A program made the translations under genes and the position numbers. 30,144 nucleotides of DNA, from NCBI GenBank assembly GCA_964612995.1, contig CAZTGE010000040.1:1-30144 (forward strand). The letters run 5' to 3'. The notes beneath the pieces are model-generated. The model did not search any database. It saw only the letters and a list, made by a program, of their open reading frames with translations, and was not told where the DNA came from. Numbering within the stretch: position 1 is the first letter of the stretch; the number at the start of each line of letters is the position of its first letter. This DNA is from SLQH01 sp964612995. GTDB taxonomy: Bacteria; Planctomycetota; UBA11346. Positions 24,599 to 30,144 of this stretch are shown here, one piece after another.

Positions 24599-27500
24599 GT
24601 GGGCGCAGACCCGGCCCGGTTCCAGTTGATGGATGGCCCCGACGAGGTGCAGGGGATCCACACGGCCGACCAGCTCGCCGGGCTGGCCGCCGCCGGCACG
24701 ATCGGCGATTGGGCCCGGGTGCTCGACCTGGAGACGATGCAGACGGTGGACGTGGCCGCGGTGGTCGGCGCGAGCCGGGCGACGACGCCCCCGGCCGGAG
24801 CCCAGGCTCCCACCGAGAGCGCTGACCCCGCGCCGGAGCGGGTTGCGCCGGCGCCGCCGGTGTTGCCGCCGGGCTGCCGCCCGCTCGGCGCGGACGCCGA
24901 CCAGCCCCCCCGCACCGCGCCGGGCGCGTCGGCGGCGGCATCAGCGCACCGCCCTGTGCCCGACGAGGCCGCAGCGCCGGCGATCACCGTCACGCCCGGC
25001 GAGGTCCCGGCCGGCGGATCAGGCCCCGGTGCCGGATCGAGCGCCGGCGCCGGCGGCCGCCAGGAGGAGCTGGCCCCCGGCAGCGAGTGGGACGGCCACC
25101 GCATCGTCCGCCTGCTCGGCCGTGGCGGCATGGGCACCGTGTACCTGGCCACGCGGATCAGCGATGGCACGCAGGTGGCGCTCAAACTGCTTGCACGCGA
25201 ACTCGCCGCAGACCCGGATTTCATCAAGCGCTTCGAACGCGAGGCCAAGGCGAGCCAGGCGATCGACGCACCTGAAGTGGTCCAGGTGCTCGGCACCGGC
25301 ACCTGGCAGGGCACGCCCTACTTCGTGATGCAGTATGTCGAGGGCACCGACCTGGCGAGCAAGCTCAGCGGCGGCTTCCGGTTCACGCTCGAAGACACCC
25401 GTCGCCTCGGGGCCCAGGCCGCCCGCGCGCTGTGGGCCGCGGCCAAGAAGGGCATCGTCCACCGCGATGTCAAACCGGCGAACATGATCCTCACCCGTAC
25501 CGGCAAGCTGATGCTGATGGATTTCGGCCTCGCCCGGCTGGTGCGCGACGCCTCCGCGGCCACCCGTTTGACCCAGGCCGGCACCGTGCTCGGCACCGCC
25601 CGCTACATGTCGCCCGAACAGGCCCGGGGCGATACCTGCGACCATCGCAGCGACATCTACTCGCTCGGCTGCGTGCTCTACGAGATGCTCGCCGGCTCCC
25701 CGCCGTTCACCGCGCGCGACATCGTCGGCCTGCTGCACAAGCATGTCCACGAACAGCCCAAGCCGCTGCGCAGCCACTGCCCCGACCTGCCGCACCATGT
25801 CGAGGTGGCGATCATGCGCTGCCTCGCCAAACAGCCGGCCGAACGCTACCCCAGCTCGATGGAACTGGTCCACGATCTCGAGACCGACCCCGCCGCCGCG
25901 GCGAGCGCGCGGCGATCGACCGGATTCGACCCGGATGCCTCGAGCGGGGCGAGCCGCCCGGCGACGCCACCCGCACGCGCGTCCGGCGTGCCGCTCCTGC
26001 CCGTGCTGCTGGTGCTCGGCCTGCTGGCCGCGGGCGGCTGGTACGCCTGGGACCGGTATATCGCCCCCGCGCAGCAGCGCGGCGACGCGGAGCCCGAACC
26101 GTTCGCCACCGCCTCCCCGTCGCCAGAGCCCGGAACAGAGGCCCCGGCCGGGGAGACGACGCCGACCGACGACGACCAGGAGCAGGACGCCGCCGCTACC
26201 CGCAACAAGCCGGCCCCCGCCCAGGACCAGCCGGCAGAGGTCGACCGGGTCGGCACGCTGGCCACCTACCAGGAGGCGCTGGTTGCCGAGGACTGGCCGA
26301 CCTGCTGGCGCGCCGCCCATCTGTTGCTGCAACGGTGGCCATCGGCGGCGCGCGAGGCCCGGGTGCGCATACCGCTCCACGTCGCCGCCAGCCCCGCTGG
26401 CGCACGGGTCTGGCGCGAGGACCGCGAAGCCGGCACGAGCCCATGCACCATCCTGTGCGAACCGGGTGCCCGCGGTCGATTGACCGTGGTCCATCCCGGC
26501 CACAACCTGGCCAGCGTCGAATTGACTCCCACCCTCGCGAGCTCGTGGCGCTGGGCGCCGCAGTTGGCGCCGGTGGAACGGCTGGACTGGCAGGCGAAAC
26601 TCCGCGGCCGTCCGCGCGGCCGGATCGTCGCCACCGGCTCGGGGCCCCGGGCCGCGGCGGTGGTCACCGAGGCCGGCCTGTGCTACATCATCGATGCGCA
26701 CAGCGGCTCGCGCCGGCCGATCAATCTCGCGCTCGACCAGCTCGATCTGGCCGCCGGGCCGATCGCCTTCCGCGGCCAGCTGTTCGTCCTGCTGCACGAC
26801 CGGCTGCTGCAGATCGACGAGCGCATCGGCCGGGTACTGTGGCGCTGGCCCGCCGCGGACGACTCGCGGCGCTTCATCGATGCCCTGGTCGCCGGTCCCG
26901 ACGAGCTGGTCTTCCGCCGGACCAAGCTCTACACCGCCACCACGCAGGGCGAACTGGTGGTGCTCACCATCGACGCCGGCGATCCGGTTCAGCTGCAGCG
27001 CACCTGGCCGGGGCAACGGATCACCGCGCCGGTCGCGGTGCAATCGCTCGACGCGGCCGAAGGCGCGCTGGTGGTGCCCTGCGACGACCGCCTGCAATTC
27101 TACAACAGCGCGAGCCACACCCAGCACAGCCCGCTCAATCCAACCTTCGCCTTCTCCACCGCTCGGCCGGTGCGCGAACAGCCGCTGGTCTGGCGAGCGC
27201 ACGGCCTGCGCGCCGTGCTCGCGGCCGACAGCGGCGGCAACGCCCACCTGATCGACGCGCGCCCCGACATCGACCCCGTCAATCGCGAACGTGGCTACTG
27301 GCGCCTGCCCGGCCCACCGATCCACCCCCCGGTCGCACTCGGCGACGACCGGCACGCGGCCGTCCTGCTCGCCAACGGGCGACTCGCCGTGCTCGACCTC
27401 AGCGACGACGGCCGGGTGGCGTGGCAGCGCGGTCGCGACAACCCCCTGCCCACCGCTGCCGGCCAACTGGCCACCGATGGTCAGACCCTGCTGCTCGCGA

Positions 27501-27655
27501 CCGCCAGCGGCGAACTGATCGCCCTCGCCGCAGCCGACGGGGCGGAGCGCTGGCGCGTGGACCTCGGCGCTCCGCTCGCCACCGGCGCGAGCCTGATCGC
27601 CGATCGCATCCTGGTGGCCAGCACCGGCGGGGTGCTGCTGGCGCTCACGCCCTGA
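24599..27655 (+). CDS. Membrane Ser/Thr kinase with PQQ-like propeller
   Basis: 1018 aa from a GTG with GGGAGG six nt upstream. Residues 6-52 resemble a GYF_2 domain (FQLMDGPDEVQGIHTADQLAGL). A Pro/Ala-rich linker follows to about 160. Kinase domain about 168-428: LGRGGMGTVYLA (173-184), K196, HRDVKPAN (288-295, D290), DFGLAR (308-313), GTARYMSPEQARG (332-344). One TM helix is at about 464-482, then a Pro/Glu/Asp linker. A PEGA-like beta domain lies at about 590-645 (LHVAASPAGARVWRE). The rest (about 665-1018) is a PQQ/WD-like propeller with repeats such as IDERIGRVLWRWP and GELIALAAADGAERWRVDL. An outside propeller would sense a ligand and signal to the cytoplasmic kinase. The ligand is unknown. 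Confidence 0.92.
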   Translation: MGADPARFQLMDGPDEVQGIHTADQLAGLAAAGTIGDWARVLDLETMQTVDVAAVVGASRATTPPAGAQAPTESADPAPERVAPAPPVLPPGCRPLGADADQPPRTAPGASAAASAHRPVPDEAAAPAITVTPGEVPAGGSGPGAGSSAGAGGRQEELAPGSEWDGHRIVRLLGRGGMGTVYLATRISDGTQVALKLLARELAADPDFIKRFEREAKASQAIDAPEVVQVLGTGTWQGTPYFVMQYVEGTDLASKLSGGFRFTLEDTRRLGAQAARALWAAAKKGIVHRDVKPANMILTRTGKLMLMDFGLARLVRDASAATRLTQAGTVLGTARYMSPEQARGDTCDHRSDIYSLGCVLYEMLAGSPPFTARDIVGLLHKHVHEQPKPLRSHCPDLPHHVEVAIMRCLAKQPAERYPSSMELVHDLETDPAAAASARRSTGFDPDASSGASRPATPPARASGVPLLPVLLVLGLLAAGGWYAWDRYIAPAQQRGDAEPEPFATASPSPEPGTEAPAGETTPTDDDQEQDAAATRNKPAPAQDQPAEVDRVGTLATYQEALVAEDWPTCWRAAHLLLQRWPSAAREARVRIPLHVAASPAGARVWREDREAGTSPCTILCEPGARGRLTVVHPGHNLASVELTPTLASSWRWAPQLAPVERLDWQAKLRGRPRGRIVATGSGPRAAAVVTEAGLCYIIDAHSGSRRPINLALDQLDLAAGPIAFRGQLFVLLHDRLLQIDERIGRVLWRWPAADDSRRFIDALVAGPDELVFRRTKLYTATTQGELVVLTIDAGDPVQLQRTWPGQRITAPVAVQSLDAAEGALVVPCDDRLQFYNSASHTQHSPLNPTFAFSTARPVREQPLVWRAHGLRAVLAADSGGNAHLIDARPDIDPVNRERGYWRLPGPPIHPPVALGDDRHAAVLLANGRLAVLDLSDDGRVAWQRGRDNPLPTAAGQLATDGQTLLLATASGELIALAAADGAERWRVDLGAPLATGASLIADRILVASTGGVLLALTP

Positions 27656-27802
27656 GCCCGCGCGCGACGCGCCCGGCCACGGCGAAGCGTTTCTGCCAAG
27701 GATCCCATCATCGCAGCCATGGCGCAGCGGATCGAGCCGTGCTTGCATGGGGGCGTCGGCGGAATCATCGTCGATCCTCGCCGCCGCCGGCCGGAGCCGC
27801 CC

Positions 27803-29998
27803 ATGCCCACCCATGACCATCTCCATTCACTCTACGACGCACGCCACGAGACCCCGATGCAGCAGAAGCTGCGCACACTCGCGCCGATGCCGGTGGGCTG
27901 CGTGCTCATCGCCGGGCCCGAAGACACCGAGGCCGAGCTCCGCGACCACCTGCGAACGATGAAGGCCTGCGGCTTCACCTGCCTCAAGGGCGTGATGGGC
28001 AACGACGCCATCTCCAACGCCGCGATCCAGGCGATCGCGCTCGACGAGGGGATCTGGCCCTGGTGGTACGCCGAGGGCGGCTGGGAACCGATCACCCCCG
28101 CGCTCCTGCGCCGACTGGGGCTGCCGGACGACCTCGACCACGATGCGGCGATGGCCGCGCCCGAGATGATCGCGCATCAGCGCGAGTGCTACCGTCGCCG
28201 CCTCGAACGCCACACCGAGCGCAAGCGGATGTCGACCACCGCCGGCGGCGCCCATGAATTCTCCGGGCGCAGCAAGCCCCGCTGGCTCGTGCCCTCGGTG
28301 GTCGGCGAGCACCGAGGCCACGTGCTCGCGCCCGCCGACGATGTCGCGTTCGCCGACTGGCTGCGCGCGCAGTACGGCGACCTGGACCGGCTGCTGCAGG
28401 CCTGGAACGTCTCTGCCCGGGCCCGTCGCGCGCTCGGCGACGACCCCTGGGCCGCCATCCCGCGCCTGGTGCGCGAGGGCTGGCCCTCGCCCAAGCAGTA
28501 CCGCCACCTCCGCGACATCATGCGCTTCAACGCCGACATGGTCATCGAACGCCGCATCCGCACGGCCGACGCGCATCGCCGCGCCTTCGATCCGCACGAG
28601 CCGATGCGCGCCGGCGGTGAAGCCGGCGTGTTCCTGCCCTTCAGCGCACGCGGCGTGGACATGGCCGGGATCGCCGCCGCGGTCGCACCCGGCGGTTCGT
28701 TCTACCCCTCGATGCATCTGGCGTGGCACTTCGAAGAGGTCGACTTCGAGGTCGAGCGACCGGTGTACATGCAATCGGCCCTGTGCGTCGACTGGGCCAA
28801 GGGGATATGGAGCGCGACCTGGGAGTCCACCGGTGGACCGCAGTATTTCTCCGGTGGCAAGGCGCCCTTCGTGCCGGGCGTGCGCGACCGCTTCCCCGGC
28901 TTCACCGTCGACGAGCGCACCATCACCCAGCTGATGCTCAGCCACCTCGCCGCCGGCTTCAAGGGCTTCGGCCTGTGGACCTGGAATGCCCGCTTAGCCG
29001 GGTGGGAGGCAGGCGAGTTCGCGCTCTGCGACCGCAACGGTCAACCGACCGAACGGGCGCGCACCGCCGGCGCCATCGGCCAGGCGGCGGTGCGCCACCG
29101 CCGCGAGCTGTGGCAGGCGCACAAGGAACCGCTGGTCGGCGTGCTGCAGGATTGGGACAACGAGGCGATATGGGCGGCGATGGCCCTGACCGGCCGCGAC
29201 ATGTTCCGCGAAGTGCCGATCCGCGCACGCATCGGCGCCTGCCGCGCGCTGATGGATGCCAACATCCCGTGGGAGCACGCGACCGTCGACGACCTGCGCG
29301 CCGGCCTCGGTCGGCGCTATCGCGCGCTCTACCTGAGCGCCTGCATCAGCCTCAGCGACGAACTCCAGCAGCTGCTCCACGACTACGTGCAAGGCGGCGG
29401 GCGACTGGTCTGCGATCTGCCGGGAGCCTGCTTCGACGAGTACGGCCGGGTGTTCCGCACCGACGCCGGCAGCATGTTCGAACGCACCTTCGGCTGCGTG
29501 CTGCACGAGTTCGCCTTCGCCAACCCGCGCCACAGCCCCGACGCCATCGGCGAAGCCGTCTGCGGTGGGTTCATGGCCGAAATAACCCCCACCCGGGCCA
29601 CGGTGCGCGAGACCTACGCCATCAGCGGAAAGCCCGCGGTGACCGAACACCGGCTCGGGGCCGGCAGCGCCGTCCTGCTGGGCACCCAGGCCGGCCTCGA
29701 CTGCTGGCGCCCCGGCAACACCGCGGTCCAGGAGCTGTTGGTCCGCCATACGCTCGGGGCCGACCTGCGCCCGGATTTCACCTGCGACGGCTGTCTCGCC
29801 TACCGCCTCAGCGCCCCGAGGGCCGACCACTATTTCCTCATCAACGACGGCGACGACCGCACCGTCCACCTCGATCCGCACGGCTACAGCTACACCGCCG
29901 CGACCGACGCGATCACCGATGAGCCGATCGACCTCGCCCGACCGATCACCCTGCCACGCCGCAGCGGGCGGTGGGTGCGCTGCGAGCGGACGGGGTGA
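27803..29998 (+). CDS. GH42-like glycoside hydrolase
   Basis: 731 aa from the ATG at 27803 (CCGGAG upstream); the earlier ATG at 27719 adds an unlikely Arg/Pro tail. No signal peptide, so probably cytoplasmic. The TIM-barrel part (about 30-430) has GIWPWWYAEGGW, FADWLRAQYGDLDRLLQAWN, which matches the GH42 segment after the acid/base Glu, and FKGFGLWTWNARLAGWEAGE. Candidate catalytic residues are E169 (VVGEHRGH) and E341 (TWESTGG), by position only. A trimerisation-like domain follows (about 440-620; GVLQDWDNEAIWAAM, LLHDYVQGGGRLVCDLPG), then a C-terminal beta domain. GH42 enzymes are mostly beta-galactosidases, but planctomycete members diverge and the substrate here is unknown. It lies 147 nt after the kinase gene. 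Confidence 0.75.
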   Translation: MPTHDHLHSLYDARHETPMQQKLRTLAPMPVGCVLIAGPEDTEAELRDHLRTMKACGFTCLKGVMGNDAISNAAIQAIALDEGIWPWWYAEGGWEPITPALLRRLGLPDDLDHDAAMAAPEMIAHQRECYRRRLERHTERKRMSTTAGGAHEFSGRSKPRWLVPSVVGEHRGHVLAPADDVAFADWLRAQYGDLDRLLQAWNVSARARRALGDDPWAAIPRLVREGWPSPKQYRHLRDIMRFNADMVIERRIRTADAHRRAFDPHEPMRAGGEAGVFLPFSARGVDMAGIAAAVAPGGSFYPSMHLAWHFEEVDFEVERPVYMQSALCVDWAKGIWSATWESTGGPQYFSGGKAPFVPGVRDRFPGFTVDERTITQLMLSHLAAGFKGFGLWTWNARLAGWEAGEFALCDRNGQPTERARTAGAIGQAAVRHRRELWQAHKEPLVGVLQDWDNEAIWAAMALTGRDMFREVPIRARIGACRALMDANIPWEHATVDDLRAGLGRRYRALYLSACISLSDELQQLLHDYVQGGGRLVCDLPGACFDEYGRVFRTDAGSMFERTFGCVLHEFAFANPRHSPDAIGEAVCGGFMAEITPTRATVRETYAISGKPAVTEHRLGAGSAVLLGTQAGLDCWRPGNTAVQELLVRHTLGADLRPDFTCDGCLAYRLSAPRADHYFLINDGDDRTVHLDPHGYSYTAATDAITDEPIDLARPITLPRRSGRWVRCERTG

Positions 29999-30030
29999 GG
30001 CGGCAGGCACGCGCGCACGAAAGGGGCGCC

Positions 30031-30065
30031 GTAACCACTCAGGCCCATCGGGCATGAGAGGTTAC
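30031..30065. repeat. GTAACC-type hairpin after the GH42-like gene
   Basis: GTAACCACTCA (30031-30041) pairs with TGAGAGGTTAC (30055-30065) with one mismatch, around an inner GCCC-ATC-GGGC. The first 13 bases recur after cmk on the minus strand (12849-12876). It could be a terminator or the tip of a dispersed element. Confidence 0.6.
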
Positions 30066-30077
30066 CAGCCATATCTG

Positions 30078-30101
30078 GGCCCCGTCGTACGCGATGGGGC
30101 C
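30078..30101. terminator. Second hairpin near window end
   Basis: GGCCCCGTCG (30078-30087), loop TACG and CGATGGGGCC (30092-30101) pair with a single mismatch. Stacked right after the GTAACC hairpin, it may be part of the same element. Nothing else is recognisable to 30144. Confidence 0.45.
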
Positions 30102-30144
30102 TGGCGCCGAGTGGTGGGCGAAGCGGGTATCGCCGCAGGCGATA

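Noticed and set aside
25019..27826. 935-codon minus-strand open frame
   Set aside because: Antisense shadow of the large kinase, with Gly/Arg/Ala/Val-rich sequence and no motif.

Overview
This is a very GC-rich bacterial window with 25 protein genes I can support, one of them cut by the window start, plus one tRNA. No single gene fixes the taxon. The combination points to the PVC superphylum, most likely Planctomycetota or a Lentisphaerota/Kiritimatiellota relative: two Hanks-type Ser/Thr kinases (one DWG-type, one probable GYF2-like/kinase/TM/PEGA-like/PQQ-propeller fusion), a secreted EF-hand protein, an FHA-sigma54 activator, a GH42-like hydrolase and a UxaE-type epimerase. This placement is inference.

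Layout. 1-222: a truncated GxxExxY gene (-) with an 8-bp triple repeat as leader. 439-3918: two-component system (HK and RR overlap by 4 nt), EF-hand protein and a small unknown protein, all (-). 4141-6097: trpD and a LolA-like secreted protein (-). 6227-9019: a tightly coupled (+) operon, DJ-1/PfpI, secreted coiled-coil protein, coaD (probable CTG start) and gspF-like, with 4-nt overlaps at every junction. 9101-12563: HtrA protease and FHA-sigma54 regulator (-). The regulator is bracketed by a 99-bp inverted repeat (98/99 identical). 12889-15423: overlapping trpC-trpF-cmk operon (-), where Cmk carries an extra C-terminal domain. 15509-16342: Fe-S uracil-DNA glycosylase (+). 16367-18630: yicC and a kinase (-). 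18725-19070: 143-bp tandem repeats. 19151-23500: gnd and an SDR (-) divergent from uxaE (+), a probable hexuronate module. 23660-23735: tRNA-Glu(CTC) (-). 23883-24000: an 83-bp MITE-like insertion whose unoccupied site is visible at about 12631-12664. 24031-24414: small membrane protein (-). 24599-29998: large kinase and GH42-like enzyme (+). The window ends in hairpin repeats.

How the genes work together. UxaE would interconvert tagaturonate and fructuronate, the SDR would reduce the product towards mannonate, and Gnd takes 6-phosphogluconate onward. This gene set resembles the Thermotoga maritima TM0438-TM0441 neighbourhood. The GH42-like enzyme about 4 kb away could supply sugars. TrpD, TrpC and TrpF give three steps of tryptophan synthesis from two loci.

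No phage, CRISPR array, transposase gene or obvious defence island is visible. The most unusual material is the set of dispersed non-coding repeats, the Cmk fusion and the sugar-acid module. I found no system that I can claim is wholly new.
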